Shown: piece by piece, positions 43,977 through 55,357 of the stretch
Layout: every line of letters begins with the position of its first letter
How positions within the stretch are numbered: position 1 is the first letter of the stretch
Assembly: GCA_001464335.1 (NCBI GenBank)
Contig: LNEV01000016.1
Location: forward strand, 1 to 64,000
DNA: 64,000 nt
DNA from: Rhizobiales bacterium Ga0077545
GTDB taxonomy: Bacteria; Pseudomonadota; Alphaproteobacteria; Rhizobiales; Methylopilaceae
Direction: 5' to 3'
Translations under genes and position numbers: made by a program
Notes under the pieces: generated by a model
Databases searched by the model: none
Told to the model about the DNA's origin: nothing
What the model saw: the letters and a program-made list of their open reading frames with translations, nothing else

Positions 43977-44872
43977 CAGAAATAGCCCTCGCGCTTTTTC
44001 TTTTCCATGCTCGCGCTCTCGTCGCTGTCGATGAGGCGGCCCTGCCGTTCGGAGGTGCGCGCGATCATCATTTCCTCGACGATGGCTTCGAGATTGTCGG
44101 CCTCGCTCTCGATGGCGCCCGTCAGCGGATAGCAGCCGAGCGTGCGGAAGCGGACTTTCAGCATTTCCGGCGTCTCGCCGGGCTCAAGCGGCAGCCGCTC
44201 GTCGTCCACCATGATCCAGGTGCCCGCGCGCTTCACCACCGGGCGCTCCTTGGCGAAATAGAGTGGGACGATGGGGATCTGCTCTTCGAGTATGTACTGC
44301 CAGATGTCGAGCTCGGTCCAGTTCGACAGCGGAAAGACGCGGATCGATTCGCCCTGGCGGACACGCGTGTTGAAGAGGTTCCACAATTCGGGGCGCTGGC
44401 CGCGCGGGTCCCAGGCGTGGCTTGAATTGCGGAAGGAGAAGATGCGCTCCTTGGCACGGCTTTTTTCCTCGTCGCGCCGCGCACCGCCGAAGGCCGCATC
44501 GAACTGCCATTTGTCGAGCGCCTGTTTCAGCCCCTCGGTCTTCATCACCGTCGTATGGACGGACGAGCCGTGGCTGACGGGGCCGATGCCCTGCCTGACG
44601 CCGTCTTCGTTGATGTGCACCAGGAGATCGAAGCCGTATTTCTTCGCCATCTCGCCGCGGAAGGCGATCATCTCCCGGAACTTCCAGGTCGTGTCGACAT
44701 GCAGGAACGGAAATGGCGGCTTGGACGGATAGAACGCCTTCATGGCCAGATGAACCATGACGCTGGAATCCTTGCCGATCGAATAGAGCATGACCGGATT
44801 GGAGAATTCGGCGGCGACCTCGCGCATGATCGCGATGGACTCGGCTTCAAGGCGTTTCAGATGGGCATGCAC
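43976..44872 (-). CDS. cysD: Sulfate adenylyltransferase subunit 2
   Basis: 298 residues. ATP-PPi synthetase-type enzyme that adenylates sulfate with the GTPase CysN half. PP-loop [13 protein letters not shown] (about 31-43), [16 protein letters not shown] and NLFNTR are family marks. Normal length. First gene of the operon, behind an AT-rich promoter region. Confidence 0.97.
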   Translation of the reverse strand: MHAHLKRLEAESIAIMREVAAEFSNPVMLYSIGKDSSVMVHLAMKAFYPSKPPFPFLHVDTTWKFREMIAFRGEMAKKYGFDLLVHINEDGVRQGIGPVSHGSSVHTTVMKTEGLKQALDKWQFDAAFGGARRDEEKSRAKERIFSFRNSSHAWDPRGQRPELWNLFNTRVRQGESIRVFPLSNWTELDIWQYILEEQIPIVPLYFAKERPVVKRAGTWIMVDDERLPLEPGETPEMLKVRFRTLGCYPLTGAIESEADNLEAIVEEMMIARTSERQGRLIDSDESASMEKKKREGYF

Positions 44873-44972
44873 AGGGCTTTTCCAACGCTAAAATCGAGCG
44901 TGGGATGTAATCTATAGCCTGTTCACATGCAATGCATGGCTTGTTATTTTATTTACATATTATTTTTGCTAT
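44873..44972. promoter_or_regulatory. cysD promoter region with an 11-base palindrome
   Basis: 100 bases with an AT-rich half (44941-44975) and the palindrome ATGCAATGCAT (44927-44937), about 55 bases before the cysD ATG, with TATAGA between them (minus strand, about 44912-44917) as a possible -10. A palindrome with AT-rich flanks would suit a LysR-type regulator such as CysB, but no regulator gene is near. Confidence 0.4.
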
Positions 44973-46040
44973 TTAACGCCGTGGGACGAGACTTTCGTCG
45001 TGCGGCGCCGCCGATGCCGCAGATACCAGATGATGCAACGGCGAATACCGGCACACCGGATCGGTGTTGCGCGCATCGCCAGTCAGCGCGAGGGCCTGGC
45101 AGCGGCAGCCGCCGAAATCACGCTCGCGGTGCTCGCAGCTTTGGCACGGCTCAGCCATCCAGTCCGTGCCGCGAAAGGCGTTGAAGGCGGGGCTCTCTTC
45201 CCAGATCTCGGACAAGGAGCGGTCTCGCACATTCCAGAAATCGAGGCCGGGGATGCTCTCGGCGGCATGACAGGGCAGAACCCGCCCGCGCGGGGTCACG
45301 TTGAGGGACTGCCGGCCCCAGCCATTGGTGCAGGGCTTGGGCGTCGCCGCGAAATAATCCGGCGGCACATAATCGATGACCAGCCGTCCCGACGTCTCGG
45401 CGCGTAGGATTTCGATGTCGCGGCCCGCCGCGAGCGCATCCGCACGATCGGGCATCAGGGCCGCGCGGTTCTTCAGGCCCCAGCCGTAATATTGCGCATG
45501 CGCGATCTCGACGCGGCGCGCGCCGAGTTCCATCGCCATTTCGACGAGCTGCCCGATGCGCGAGATGTTGGAGCGATGGATAACTGTATTGACGGTCAGC
45601 GGCAGGCCGGTGGCGCGCACGGCGGCGGCAAACTGGATCTTCTTGCCATGTGCACCTGCATAGCCCGCAATGCGGTCGGCCTCCTCCGCAACGACATCCT
45701 GAAGCGACAGCTGGACGTGATCCAGCCCGGCGGACGCCAGCTCTTCGAGGCGCGCCTCGGTGAGGCCGATCCCCGACGTGATGAGATTGGTGTAAAGACC
45801 AGACCCCGCCGCGCCGCGCACGAGATCGGCGAGATCGCGCCGCGCGGCGGGCTCGCCGCCCGACAGATGCAGATGCAGGACACCCATCCGCGCGGCCTCG
45901 TCGAACACGCGCAGCCAGGTTTGCGTGTCGAGTTCGTCCTCGCGGCGGTCGAGATCCAGCGGGTTCGAGCAATAGGGACAGGCGAGCGGGCAGCGGTGCG
46001 TCAGCTCGGCCAGCAGCGCAAGGGGTGCGGGCGCGTTCAC
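44973..46040 (-). CDS. pqqE: PQQ biosynthesis radical SAM enzyme PqqE
   Basis: 355 residues. Links the Glu and Tyr side chains of PqqA, the first step of pyrroloquinoline quinone synthesis, with PqqD as peptide chaperone. Radical SAM cluster motif C17-xxx-C21-xx-C24 in [12 protein letters not shown]-terminal SPASM region with cysteine-rich [19 protein letters not shown]. It starts with GTG, overlapping the pqqD stop by GTGA. Last gene of pqqABCDE. Confidence 0.96.
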   Translation of the reverse strand: MNAPAPLALLAELTHRCPLACPYCSNPLDLDRREDELDTQTWLRVFDEAARMGVLHLHLSGGEPAARRDLADLVRGAAGSGLYTNLITSGIGLTEARLEELASAGLDHVQLSLQDVVAEEADRIAGYAGAHGKKIQFAAAVRATGLPLTVNTVIHRSNISRIGQLVEMAMELGARRVEIAHAQYYGWGLKNRAALMPDRADALAAGRDIEILRAETSGRLVIDYVPPDYFAATPKPCTNGWGRQSLNVTPRGRVLPCHAAESIPGLDFWNVRDRSLSEIWEESPAFNAFRGTDWMAEPCQSCEHRERDFGGCRCQALALTGDARNTDPVCRYSPLHHLVSAASAAPHDESLVPRR

Positions 46041-46318
46041 AGCTCCACCATGCGTTTTGCTGCAAGATCGTTCAGAAGCGCGGCGCTGTCGGCTTCGACA
46101 CGCGCGCGGTCCACCGAAAACCGCGCCGTCAGATCATCCACGATGTCGCCGAAACGCCGCTGCCCGTCGCACAGCTTCAAAACCTCGACCGCAACCGGAT
46201 TGGCCTTCAGCACACGCTCCGGCGCGAGAAGATTCCACCCGCCGCGCACGCGGTCTTCCTGAAGGCGCACCCCGCGCGCAAGGCGCGGCACGATGTCGGC
46301 GGAAAGAGCCGCGGTCAT
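46037..46318 (-). CDS. pqqD: PQQ peptide chaperone PqqD
   Basis: 93 residues. RiPP-recognition-type protein that presents PqqA to Pqq[21 protein letters not shown], then [18 protein letters not shown] and the helical C terminus fit the family and its length. ATG follows the pqqC stop with no gap (TGAATG). Confidence 0.94.
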   Translation of the reverse strand: MTAALSADIVPRLARGVRLQEDRVRGGWNLLAPERVLKANPVAVEVLKLCDGQRRFGDIVDDLTARFSVDRARVEADSAALLNDLAAKRMVEL

Positions 46319-47065
46319 TCAGGTCTCCCCGGACGCGGACGGGGGCACATAGGCCCCGGGCGGAATGTGTCCCGGCTCGACATAGGCGTAATGCAGCGCA
46401 TCGAGCATCGACCACAGCACATCGCATTTGAACTCGAGCGCCGCGATGACGGCCTGCTGCCGGTCCGGCGTGCGTGCATGCTCGGCCACATAGCCCAAAG
46501 CATAGTCGACATCGCGCCGCGCCTGTTCGGGACGCGCGGTGAAGTAGGACAATGTTTCCGGCGTGATGAAATCGTAATGCCGCAGCATGCCCTGAACGCG
46601 GTCCTGAATGATCGCGGGCGAAAACAGCTCGGTCAGCGAGGACGCGACCGCATCGAGCAGCGGCTTCGTGCGGACGAAATCGACATAGGCATCGACGGCA
46701 AAGCGCGTTCCGGCAAGAACGCCGCGATGGGCCATGACATCCTCGCGCTTCAGGCCGACGCCCTCGGCGAGGTGCAGCCATTTGGCGACACCGCCCTCCC
46801 CCGGCGCGGCCCCGTCATGATCGACGAGCCGCTGGCGCCAGGCACGCCGCATCTGCGCGTCGTCCATGCGCGCGATGAGGGCCGCATCCTTGATGGGGAT
46901 GTGGGACTGATAATAATAGCGGTTGAGCGCCCAGGCGGCGACTTCGCCTCGGCTGCATCGTCCTTCGTGCAGCCGCCGGTGGAAGGGGTGCTTGTCGTGA
47001 TAGCGCGCAGCGCCGATGGCAAGAAGGCGCTCCTTCAATTCCGATGCCGACAGAAGAACGCTCAC
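46319..47065 (-). CDS. pqqC: Pyrroloquinoline-quinone synthase PqqC
   Basis: 248 residues. Cofactor-free oxidase that performs the last ring closure and eight-electron oxidation to PQQ. All-helical fold with YHDKHPFHRRLHEG, NRYYYQSHIPIKDAA and LVDHDG, and a helix near the C terminus containing EFKCDVLWSMLDALH. Starts with GTG overlapping the pqqB stop (GTGA). Confidence 0.96.
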   Translation of the reverse strand: MSVLLSASELKERLLAIGAARYHDKHPFHRRLHEGRCSRGEVAAWALNRYYYQSHIPIKDAALIARMDDAQMRRAWRQRLVDHDGAAPGEGGVAKWLHLAEGVGLKREDVMAHRGVLAGTRFAVDAYVDFVRTKPLLDAVASSLTELFSPAIIQDRVQGMLRHYDFITPETLSYFTARPEQARRDVDYALGYVAEHARTPDRQQAVIAALEFKCDVLWSMLDALHYAYVEPGHIPPGAYVPPSASGET

Positions 47066-47952
47066 AGCACGATCTCCATTCCGTCATGCGCCACGGCAAT
47101 GCCTCGCTGTTCCACGGCCTCGCGCTCGGGCGAGCCGGAGATCCAGATCGGGTTCGTGTTGTTGATGTGCACATACACTTTGTGTCTTGCCTTCAGTCCG
47201 GCCAGCATGTCGAGCGATCCGCCGGCGCCTGAAATCGGCATATGGCCCATGCGCCGCCCCGTTTTCGGCCCGAGCCCCGCGCGGACCATCTCGTCGTCCG
47301 TGAACAACGTACCGTCGAACAGGACCGCATCCGCGCCCGAGAGCCGTTCCTCGAGTTCCGGCGTCAGCGACGCGCAGCCCGGCACATAAAGCAATGTATG
47401 AGCGCCATCGCGAACCGCAACCGCTGCCGTCTCACCGCGCTGCGAGCCGATCTCCACATGCCCGCTCTCCTGATAGAGCGGCACCTTTCCCGGCACCGGG
47501 AACAGCGTGAAATGAAGGCCGGCGGCGGTGAACTCCTCCCCCGCGACGGCTTCGATGAAGAATGCGGCCGACAGCGCCGAGAAGATTGGATTGGCGCGCA
47601 AAGCCTCCAGCACAGGCGGCAAGGCGAAGATGTCGAAGCGCTGGCCCTCGCGCATGCTGAGAAGGCCGGCAACATGATCGATGTCGCCGTTTGTCAGCAC
47701 AACGGCTTGGATCGGAGAATTGCGGGCTCCCGCGAGAGGCTGAAGCTCGGGCGTGCGTGCGATCTGCGCGAGCACTTCCGGGGACGCGTTGAGCAGCGCC
47801 CATGCCGCTCCATCGGTCGAAACGGCCATGCTGGATTGGGTGGCGGCGCGTACCCGCTCATCCCCGGCCCATGCAAGCGCACAGACCGGGCATGAGCAGT
47901 TCCATTGCGGAAAGCCGCCGCCGGCCGCTGCGCCGAGGACGACCGCTTTCAC
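47062..47952 (-). CDS. pqqB: PQQ biosynthesis protein PqqB
   Basis: 296 residues. Metallo-beta-lactamase-fold enzyme, reported to hydroxylate the tyrosine of the processed PqqA-derived intermediate. The zinc-site motif is the PqqB form LTNGDIDHVAGLL. N-terminal MKAVVLGAAAGGGFPQWNC with CSCPVC is a family mark. Starts 6 bases after the pqqA stop. Confidence 0.95.
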   Translation of the reverse strand: MKAVVLGAAAGGGFPQWNCSCPVCALAWAGDERVRAATQSSMAVSTDGAAWALLNASPEVLAQIARTPELQPLAGARNSPIQAVVLTNGDIDHVAGLLSMREGQRFDIFALPPVLEALRANPIFSALSAAFFIEAVAGEEFTAAGLHFTLFPVPGKVPLYQESGHVEIGSQRGETAAVAVRDGAHTLLYVPGCASLTPELEERLSGADAVLFDGTLFTDDEMVRAGLGPKTGRRMGHMPISGAGGSLDMLAGLKARHKVYVHINNTNPIWISGSPEREAVEQRGIAVAHDGMEIVL

Positions 47953-47958
47953 GTCAGA

Positions 47959-48057
47959 TCAGAATTCGCCGTCGCCTTCGATACCCTCTGCCGGAGCATA
48001 GGCCGTCACTTCGAGACCGCAGGCGATTTCCAGAACAACAGGTGTTTCCCAAGCCAT
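47959..48057 (-). CDS. pqqA: PQQ precursor peptide PqqA
   Basis: 32 residues, easily missed because of its size. It begins MAWETPVV and carries the Glu16-xxx-Tyr20 pair (LEVTAYAP) whose side chains become PQQ. AGGAG lies 9 bases before the ATG. The acidic tail GIEGDGEF is longer than the usual 23-24-residue PqqA. Only 67 bases separate it from the glgB stop on the same strand. Confidence 0.95.
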   Translation of the reverse strand: MAWETPVVLEIACGLEVTAYAPAEGIEGDGEF

Positions 48058-48124
48058 TTGTTATTCTCCTGTTCGGGGACATGCAGTGTGGCACAACGGG
48101 ACAACGCCGCAAGGGGTGATTGGA

Positions 48125-50014
48125 TCAGCCGCGCCGCTCGAAAATCAGTGTCGAAAGCGGCGGCAAAGTGAGGTTAAGGGCATAAGGCCGCGCGTGATTG
48201 CCCGGCTCCTCGGCTTCCAGCCCGCCGGCATTGCCGATGTTCGAGCCGCTGTAGATGGCCGCGTCCGTGTTCACGACTTCGCGATAAAAACCCGGGAGCG
48301 GCACGCCCAGCCGGTATCCCTCGCGCGGGATCGGCGTGAAGTTCGACACGACGATGGCGATGTCGCCCTCCTTTTCGCCTTTGCGGATCCAGGCGATGAC
48401 GCTGTTGTCGCTGTCGTCCGAGACGATCCATTCGAAGCCGTTGGCCTCGCAATCGCGCTCGTGGAGGGCGGGCACGTCGCGGTAGGCGGCGTTGAGATCG
48501 CGCACCAGCTTCTGCACGCCCGAATGAACCGGATATTGCAGGACATGCCAGTCGAGGCTCGCGTTGAAATTCCACTCGCCGACCTGCCCGAACTCCGAGC
48601 CCATGAACAGCAGCTTCTTGCCGGGATGTCCCCACATGAAGCCGAGATAGGCGCGCAGATTGGCAAAGCGTTGCCATTCGTCGCCGGGCATGCGGCCGAG
48701 CAGCGAGCCCTTGCCGTGCACGACCTCGTCATGGCTGATCGGCAGGATGAAGTTTTCGCTGAATGCGTACAGCAGGCCAAAAGTGAGGTCGCTGTGGTGA
48801 TAGCGGCGATGGATGGGATCCTGCTGCATGTAGCGCAGCGTGTCGTGCATCCAGCCCATATTCCATTTGAAGCCGAAACCCAGCCCGCCCGTATAGGTCG
48901 GGTGCGACACGCCGGGCCATGACGTCGATTCTTCCGCGACGGTCAGCGCACCGGGCGCGACCGAATAGGCCGTCTCGTTCATCTTCCGAAGAAAATCGAT
49001 GGCTTCGATGTTCTCGTTGCCACCATAGCGGTTTGCGACCCATTCGCCCGATTTGCGCGAATAATCGAGATAGAGCATCGAGGCGACGGCATCCACGCGC
49101 AGCCCGTCGAGATGGTAGTTTTCGAGCCAGAAGCGCGCATTGTCGACGAGAAAGTTCGTGACCTCCGCCCGCCCGAAATTGTAGATGTACGTGCCCCAGT
49201 CCTGATGAAATCCCTGGCGCGGATCGGCGTGTTCGTACAAATGCGTGCCGTCGAACAGGCCAAGCCCATGTCCGTCGACCGGGAAATGGCCGGGCACCCA
49301 GTCGAGCAGTATGCCGATTCCGGCCTTGTGCGCGCTCTCCATGAAATATTTGAAATCGTCGGGCGTGCCGAAGCGGCTTGTCGGCGCAAAAAGCCCGGTC
49401 GGCTGATAGCCCCACGACCCGTCGAACGGATGCTCGTTGATCGGCAGAAGCTCGATGTGGCTGAAGCCCATTTCCTGCACATACGGAATGAGCTTTTCGG
49501 CAAGCTCGCGGTAGGTCAGCCAGCGATTGTTCTCGCCCCGCGCCCACGAGCCGAGATGCACTTCGTAGATCGAAATGGGTTTCTTGCGCGGATCGCCATG
49601 CCCGCGCTCCGACATCCAGGCGTGATCGTCCCAGGTGAAATCCGGTTCGGCGTGAAGCACCGAAGCCGTCTCGGGACGCAACTGGGACTGGAACGCGAGA
49701 GGATCGGCCTTCAGCGGCAGCAGGCGGCCATCGGGGCCTTCCAGCTCGAATTTGTAATGGTCGCCCATCTGGAGGCCCGGAACGAACGTCTCCCAGACGC
49801 CGCTGTCGCTGCCCTGCATCGGGTTCTTGCGGCCATCCCAGGCGTTGAAATCGCCGACCACGCTGACGCGCCGCGCATTCGGGGCCCACACCGCAAAGCG
49901 GAAGCCCGGCGTGCCGTCACGCTCGGCCTTGTGTGCGCCCAGCACCTTATAAAGGGCATCGGGGCGCGCGGGGGCGCGCTGCGTGTCATCCTGGTCCGGT
50001 GCGGGCCCATGCAT
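48125..50014 (-). CDS. glgB: 1,4-alpha-glucan branching enzyme
   Basis: 629 residues. N-terminal CBM48 domain (about 30-125, [18 protein letters not shown]) and GH13 barrel with nucleophile Asp in [18 protein letters not shown] and acid Glu in [12 protein letters not shown]-terminal beta domain. Adds alpha-1,6 branches to glucan. Shorter than the 730-residue E. coli enzyme because the extra N-terminal module is missing, as in many GlgB proteins. ATG 50014 shares one base with the upstream stop (TGATG). Confidence 0.96.
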   Translation of the reverse strand: MHGPAPDQDDTQRAPARPDALYKVLGAHKAERDGTPGFRFAVWAPNARRVSVVGDFNAWDGRKNPMQGSDSGVWETFVPGLQMGDHYKFELEGPDGRLLPLKADPLAFQSQLRPETASVLHAEPDFTWDDHAWMSERGHGDPRKKPISIYEVHLGSWARGENNRWLTYRELAEKLIPYVQEMGFSHIELLPINEHPFDGSWGYQPTGLFAPTSRFGTPDDFKYFMESAHKAGIGILLDWVPGHFPVDGHGLGLFDGTHLYEHADPRQGFHQDWGTYIYNFGRAEVTNFLVDNARFWLENYHLDGLRVDAVASMLYLDYSRKSGEWVANRYGGNENIEAIDFLRKMNETAYSVAPGALTVAEESTSWPGVSHPTYTGGLGFGFKWNMGWMHDTLRYMQQDPIHRRYHHSDLTFGLLYAFSENFILPISHDEVVHGKGSLLGRMPGDEWQRFANLRAYLGFMWGHPGKKLLFMGSEFGQVGEWNFNASLDWHVLQYPVHSGVQKLVRDLNAAYRDVPALHERDCEANGFEWIVSDDSDNSVIAWIRKGEKEGDIAIVVSNFTPIPREGYRLGVPLPGFYREVVNTDAAIYSGSNIGNAGGLEAEEPGNHARPYALNLTLPPLSTLIFERRG

Positions 50015-53000
50015 CAATGATGTTCCTCGTCGAGTGTGTGAAGGACGCCGCGAACGGGCGTTCCGATCCAGTCCGGCCGGTTGTCGACCTCATAATTGAT
50101 CTCGTAGAACGCCTTGGCCAACAGATTGAGCTTCAGAAGGTTCCGCCGCGTGTCGGGATCCTCCACCCACACAACGTTCCCCCGCGCGGCACGCTCATAG
50201 CCTTCGAGGAAGGTTTCCGAGACGAGACGGCGGAATTCGTCCGCTGCCGCATAGATGCGCGGCGCGACATGGGTGAGCCGCCCGGCAACGTCCGCCGCCG
50301 CCGTCTCCGCCGCATAGGCGAAACTGCGCATCATGCCCGCGACATCGCGCAGCGGCGAGAACTTGCCGCGCCGGGCATCGGCCGAGCGGGAAGGTTCGCC
50401 CTCGAAATCGACGATGTAGAGGTCGCTGTCCGCGACAAGAACCTGCCCGAGATGGAAATCGCCGTGGACGCGCGTCTTGACGGCGTTGTCGGGTGCCACC
50501 GCGGCATTCTCGATGAGCGCGAGAACTTCGCTGCGCAGATCGAGAAGGCGCTGGATGTCGGCGGTCCTCGCGCTTTCCGGCAAACGCGAGAGTGACGTGA
50601 AGGCGCGCTCCGCCTGCTCGCGCGCATCCTCGGCCACGGCCTTCACGTCCGTTTCGGTCAAGGGCTCGACCGTGAACGCCGGATCTTCCGTCGGCGACGC
50701 AAAGGCGCGGTGCAGTTCGGCGGTGCGGATGCCCAGAAGATCGGCATACCGGAAATAGGCTTCGAACACGGTGCGCACATTGGGCACGCTTCCGTCCGGC
50801 ACGAGCGCATAGGTTTCAAGCTCGCGCTTGAGCGCTTCGAGAACCTGCGTCCACGCATCTCCCTGATGCGGCACATAGGATTGCAGCACGCCGAGCGATG
50901 TCGAGGTCCCGTCCGCTGCCACATATTCGACCGAGCCGAGCAGCGCGGGCGTGTTGAGGTAGCCGACTTCGGTGAGGAAGCGGCCGACCTCGATCTCCGG
51001 ATGCACGCCCGGCTGGAGGCGCCGGTAGAGCTTCATGATCATCGCGCCGCCGAAAATGATCGATGTGTTCGACTGCTCGCCGCGGTAAAGACGCGGTACG
51101 TTGTCGCCTTCTTCGGGATCACCGAGGCGCTCCAGCGCGCCCGCGAACTGCGATGTGGTGTGGAAGTAGATGCGGCCGCCGGTGCGCGTCGAAAAATCGG
51201 TGTTGCGCTCCAGCGCCGCGAGAACGGCCAGGGCAAACTCCGGCTCCGCTGCCGCGTCATAAAGCAGCCCGACGCGCGGGCCGCGGCGCACTTTGGCGAG
51301 TGCGTACGGAATGAGGTTCTCGGCCTCGCGGTCGACGAGCGCCAGCGGCAGGGAATAAACCTGCCGGTCGCCGTTTCTCAGCTGCACAGCGATCTGCGGC
51401 CAGGTGAAGGCATCCTGCTTGTTGCGGTCGCGCATCACGGTGTGATCGAGCACGTCCACTTTCGCGATCGCAACGCTCTTGCCGCCGAACCAGCGCTGCG
51501 ACGGCAGGAAACCGGGCGCCGCTGTCGTCTCGAACGCGATGCGCTCGCGGTCGCGGAACAGCGAATCCGGCGTGCCCTGAATGACAAGTGTGAACAGCTC
51601 CGGTGCCGGGCGCGGCGCGGGCGTCGTGTCCTGCGTCTGCTCGTGCAGCGCAAACCAGAAGAAGCCGTAAGCCGGCAGCGTGAGCAGATAGGGCAGATCG
51701 CCGATGCGGGGGAAAGCCGTTCCGCCGGTGAGCTCCACCGGAACGCGGCCGTTCATCTCGGACAGATCAAGTTCGACCGCCTGCGGTGCGCGCGACAGAT
51801 TGGCCACGCACAGGATCGTCTCGCCGTCGAATTCGCGCAGATAGGCAAGAACCTTGCGGTTTTCCGGGTAGAGGAAACGCAGCGTGCCGCGGCCGAAGGC
51901 ACGGAAATTGCGCCGCACCGCGATGAGGCGGCGCAGCCAGTTGAGCTGGCTCGACGGGCTGCGAAGCTGCGCTTCGACATTGACCGCCTCATAGCCGTAG
52001 ATCGGGTCCTGAATGGACGGCAGGAAAAGCCGCGCGGGATCGGATTTCGAGAAGCCGCCGTTCCTGTCCGGCGACCATTGCATCGGCGTACGCACGCCAT
52101 CGCGGTCGCCGAGATAGATGTTGTCGCCCATGCCGATCTCGTCGCCGTAATAAAGGAACGGCGTGCCGGGCATGGAGAACAGGAGCGAGTTGAGAAGCTC
52201 GACCTTGCGGCGGTCGTTTTCGAGCAGCGGCGCAAGGCGGCGGCGAATGCCCAGATTGATGCGGGCGCGGCGGTCCCCGGCGTAGAAACTCCACAGATAA
52301 TCGCGCTCGGTCTCCGTCACCATTTCGAGCGTGAGCTCGTCGTGGTTACGCAGGAAGATCGCCCATTGATTCCCCTCGGGGATATCGGGCGTCTGGCGCA
52401 TGATGTCGGTGATCGGGTGCCGGTCTTCCTGCGCGATGCCCATATACATGCGCGGCATCAGCGGAAAGTGGAACGCCATGTGGCATTCGTCGCCGTCGCC
52501 GAAATAGGGCGCGGTGTCTTCCGGCCACTGGTTCGCCTCGGCGAGCAGCATGCGGTCCGAATAGGAACGGTCGAGCGCCTGCCTGATGCGCTTGATGACG
52601 GTGTGCGTTTCGGGAAGGTTTTCGCAGTTCGTGCCGTCGCGCTCGATGAGGTAAGGGATGGCGTCCAGACGCAGGCCGTCGACGCCCATATCGAGCCAAT
52701 AGCGCATGACCTGCAGAACCGAGGCGAGCACGCGCGGATTGTCGAAATTCAGATCCGGCTGGTGCGAATAGAAGCGATGCCAGAAATAGGCCTTCGCTTC
52801 CTCGTCCCACGTCCAGTTCGACTTTTCGGTGTCGAGGAAGATGATGCGGGTGTCGGAATATTCCTTGGCGGTGTCCGACCACACATAGAAATCGCGGTAG
52901 GGCGATCCCTTCTTGGCGCGCCGGGCGCGCTGGAACCACGGATGCTGATCGGAGGTGTGGTTGATGACGAGCTCCGTCACCACACGAAGCCCGCGCGCAT

Positions 53001-53277
53001 GCGCCTCGCGTACGAAGCGGCGGAAATCGCGCATCGTGCCGTATTGCGGATTGATCTCCCGGTAGTCGGCGATGTCGTAGCCGTCGTCGCGCAACGGCGA
53101 GGGATAGAACGGCATGATCCAGAGCGCGGTAACGCCTAGTTCCTTCACGTAATCCAGCTTCTGCGTGACGCCCTCGAAATCTCCGATGCCGTCATTGTTG
53201 GCGTCGAAAAAGGACTTCACATGGATCTGGTAAAAGATCGCGTCCCGAAACCATTGCGGGTCGCTGCGGTCGATCAT
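50014..53277 (-). CDS. treS: Trehalose synthase-maltokinase fusion (TreS-Pep2)
   Basis: 1087 residues. The N-terminal half (about 1-560) is GH13 TreS, which isomerises trehalose and maltose: nucleophile D205 in [13 protein letters not shown], acid E248 in [10 protein letters not shown], and NHDE (311-314). The C-terminal half (about 590-1087) is maltokinase, making maltose 1-phosphate from [13 protein letters not shown] and [11 protein letters not shown] carry the catalytic loop and metal site. The fusion directly feeds GlgE. The start follows the glgE stop by 8 bases with a poor ribosome binding site, so coupling is likely. Confidence 0.95.
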   Translation of the reverse strand: MIDRSDPQWFRDAIFYQIHVKSFFDANNDGIGDFEGVTQKLDYVKELGVTALWIMPFYPSPLRDDGYDIADYREINPQYGTMRDFRRFVREAHARGLRVVTELVINHTSDQHPWFQRARRAKKGSPYRDFYVWSDTAKEYSDTRIIFLDTEKSNWTWDEEAKAYFWHRFYSHQPDLNFDNPRVLASVLQVMRYWLDMGVDGLRLDAIPYLIERDGTNCENLPETHTVIKRIRQALDRSYSDRMLLAEANQWPEDTAPYFGDGDECHMAFHFPLMPRMYMGIAQEDRHPITDIMRQTPDIPEGNQWAIFLRNHDELTLEMVTETERDYLWSFYAGDRRARINLGIRRRLAPLLENDRRKVELLNSLLFSMPGTPFLYYGDEIGMGDNIYLGDRDGVRTPMQWSPDRNGGFSKSDPARLFLPSIQDPIYGYEAVNVEAQLRSPSSQLNWLRRLIAVRRNFRAFGRGTLRFLYPENRKVLAYLREFDGETILCVANLSRAPQAVELDLSEMNGRVPVELTGGTAFPRIGDLPYLLTLPAYGFFWFALHEQTQDTTPAPRPAPELFTLVIQGTPDSLFRDRERIAFETTAAPGFLPSQRWFGGKSVAIAKVDVLDHTVMRDRNKQDAFTWPQIAVQLRNGDRQVYSLPLALVDREAENLIPYALAKVRRGPRVGLLYDAAAEPEFALAVLAALERNTDFSTRTGGRIYFHTTSQFAGALERLGDPEEGDNVPRLYRGEQSNTSIIFGGAMIMKLYRRLQPGVHPEIEVGRFLTEVGYLNTPALLGSVEYVAADGTSTSLGVLQSYVPHQGDAWTQVLEALKRELETYALVPDGSVPNVRTVFEAYFRYADLLGIRTAELHRAFASPTEDPAFTVEPLTETDVKAVAEDAREQAERAFTSLSRLPESARTADIQRLLDLRSEVLALIENAAVAPDNAVKTRVHGDFHLGQVLVADSDLYIVDFEGEPSRSADARRGKFSPLRDVAGMMRSFAYAAETAAADVAGRLTHVAPRIYAAADEFRRLVSETFLEGYERAARGNVVWVEDPDTRRNLLKLNLLAKAFYEINYEVDNRPDWIGTPVRGVLHTLDEEHH

Positions 53278-53285
53278 GATGGGCT

Positions 53286-55289
53286 CTAAGGTTTGGGCGG
53301 AACAAGACGCCAGATGAGAACAGGGCGGGTGACGGGATCGAGCGCGACCGTCTGCACTTTTCCGTGCAGCGTGAACGCGCTTCCCCCAAGCAGATCCTCG
53401 GCTTGGATGGAGGCGTGATCGGGAAGGCCGAACTCCCACAGCGGGATTTCGACGCTCGCATCCTGCCGGTTGTGCGGATCGAGATTGACGAGGACGACCA
53501 CGCAATTGTCGCGCGCGGGCGTCAGCTTGGCATAGGCCAGAACATTGTCGTTCCAGGCATTGAGGAACAGCACATTGCGGAAATCGTGCAGCGCCGGGTT
53601 GTCACGGCGGATGCGGTTCAGCGCGGTTATGTGCGGACGGATATTGCCGGGCCGGTTCCAGTCCCACGCCTTGATCTCGTATTTCTCGCTGTCGAGATAT
53701 TCTTCCTTGCCGGGGATGGGCTTGGCCTCGCACAGCTCGAAACCGGAATAAAGCCCCCACGCGCCCGACAGGGTCGCGGCCAGGGTCGAGCGGATGACGA
53801 AGCCCGCGCGCCCGGAGGTCTGCAGCGGGACGGGATTGATGTCCGGCGTATTGACGAAGAAATTCGGGCGGTAATATTCGCCCATATCCCCGGCAAGCTC
53901 GGTGACGTACTCGGTCAGCTCGGCCTTGGTGTTGCGCCACGTAAAGTAGGTGTAGCTCTGCTGGAAGCCGATCTTGGCGAGCTTTCGCATCATCTTCGGG
54001 CGCGTAAAAGCTTCCGCGAGGAAGATCGCATCCGGATACTGGCGGTTTACCTCGCCGATCATCCATTTCCAGAACGGCAACGGCTTGGTGTGCGGATTGT
54101 CGACGCGGAAAATGCGCACGCCTTCCTTCGCCCAGAACAGGACGACATCGCGCAGCGCATACCACAGCGATGGGAACGCGCCCTCGTTGTAGAAATCCAC
54201 ATTGACGATGTCTTCGTATTTTTTCGGCGGGTTTTCCGCATATTTCAGCGTGCCGTCCGGACGCCAGTCGAACCATTCGGGATGCTGCTTGATCCACGGA
54301 TGGTCGGGCGAACACTGGATGGCAAAATCGAGCGCGATCTCAAGACCGTGTCCCTTGGCGTGGGCCACGAGGCGGCGGAAATCCTCGAGCGTGCCGAGTT
54401 CCGGGTGAATCGCGTCATGGCCGCCCGCGTCCGAACCCACCGCATAGACCGAGCCCGGATCGTCCGGGGCGGGCGTCAGCGTGTTGTTGCGCCCCTTGCG
54501 GTTTTTCAAGCCGATCGGGTGTATGGGCGGAAAATACAGAACGTCGAAGCCCATGTCGCGCACATAAGGCAGCTTCTTGATGACGTCGTCGAACGTGCCG
54601 TGGCGCGTGGGATCGTCCGACATCGAGCGCGGGAAAAGCTCGTACCAGGCCGAAAAGCGCGCCGCCGTGCGGTCGGCAATGATCTTCAGTTCGCGGTCGT
54701 AGCGGGAGAGATTGCCGCGCTGGGCCGCATCGGTGATGGCCTTGACGCCGAAGGGATCTGTGAGAACGCCGAATTGCGCGTCGGAGCCTGCCTCCTTCGC
54801 CTTTGCGTCGGCAAGACGGGGCGCAAGCGCGGGGGTGCGGGCCGCAGCCTTTTCCAGAAGGCCAAGGCCCTCCGCGATCTCGCTGGTGATGTTGAGGCCG
54901 GCGGCCTTCTTCTTCTGGACTTCGCTGACCCACGAGCCGAACACGTCGCGCCACGCCTCGATGGTAAAGACGTAGGTCTCGTTCTTCTCCAGCGGAAACG
55001 CGCCCTTCCAGCGGTCGTTGTCCACGAAGGCCATCGGCGCGCGCTTCCAGTCGGCGGCGCCCTCGGCGCGGTAAAGGATTTCGGCGCGGATGATGTCGTG
55101 CCCGTCCGAGAAAATGTCGGCCCAGACCTCGGCGTTCTCGCCCACGACGCGCTTGACGGGCGTGAACCCGCCATCCAGTTCCGGCCAGACATTCTCGATG
55201 ACAACACGGCCCGATCCGTCGGGAAGGTTCCCGGCGGGCGCGGCCTCGTCGTCCAGAGGCTTCAGATTAAGGGGTCCGGGAGCGTTCAT
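53286..55289 (-). CDS. glgE: Alpha-1,4-glucan:maltose-1-phosphate maltosyltransferase GlgE
   Basis: 667 residues. Extends alpha-1,4-glucan by maltosyl units from maltose 1-phosphate. GH13_3 motifs: nucleophile D397 in FRVDNPHTKPLPFW and acid E426 in LAEAFTRP; the N-terminal GlgE domain has WPELDGGFTPVKR. ATG 55289 is supported by GGGAAG upstream; a TTG five codons earlier is less likely. It lies between malQ (68-base gap) and treS. Confidence 0.96.
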   Translation of the reverse strand: MNAPGPLNLKPLDDEAAPAGNLPDGSGRVVIENVWPELDGGFTPVKRVVGENAEVWADIFSDGHDIIRAEILYRAEGAADWKRAPMAFVDNDRWKGAFPLEKNETYVFTIEAWRDVFGSWVSEVQKKKAAGLNITSEIAEGLGLLEKAAARTPALAPRLADAKAKEAGSDAQFGVLTDPFGVKAITDAAQRGNLSRYDRELKIIADRTAARFSAWYELFPRSMSDDPTRHGTFDDVIKKLPYVRDMGFDVLYFPPIHPIGLKNRKGRNNTLTPAPDDPGSVYAVGSDAGGHDAIHPELGTLEDFRRLVAHAKGHGLEIALDFAIQCSPDHPWIKQHPEWFDWRPDGTLKYAENPPKKYEDIVNVDFYNEGAFPSLWYALRDVVLFWAKEGVRIFRVDNPHTKPLPFWKWMIGEVNRQYPDAIFLAEAFTRPKMMRKLAKIGFQQSYTYFTWRNTKAELTEYVTELAGDMGEYYRPNFFVNTPDINPVPLQTSGRAGFVIRSTLAATLSGAWGLYSGFELCEAKPIPGKEEYLDSEKYEIKAWDWNRPGNIRPHITALNRIRRDNPALHDFRNVLFLNAWNDNVLAYAKLTPARDNCVVVLVNLDPHNRQDASVEIPLWEFGLPDHASIQAEDLLGGSAFTLHGKVQTVALDPVTRPVLIWRLVPPKP

Positions 55290-55357
55290 CGAAGATCTTC
55301 CCAATACGCAACGCCGAAAGAAGGCAAACGGATGACAGAGCAGGGTTTATCTCCAAA

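Noticed and set aside
50710-53139. 809-codon plus-strand open frame opposite treS
   Set aside because: Antisense shadow of the TreS-maltokinase gene, which has all its catalytic motifs.
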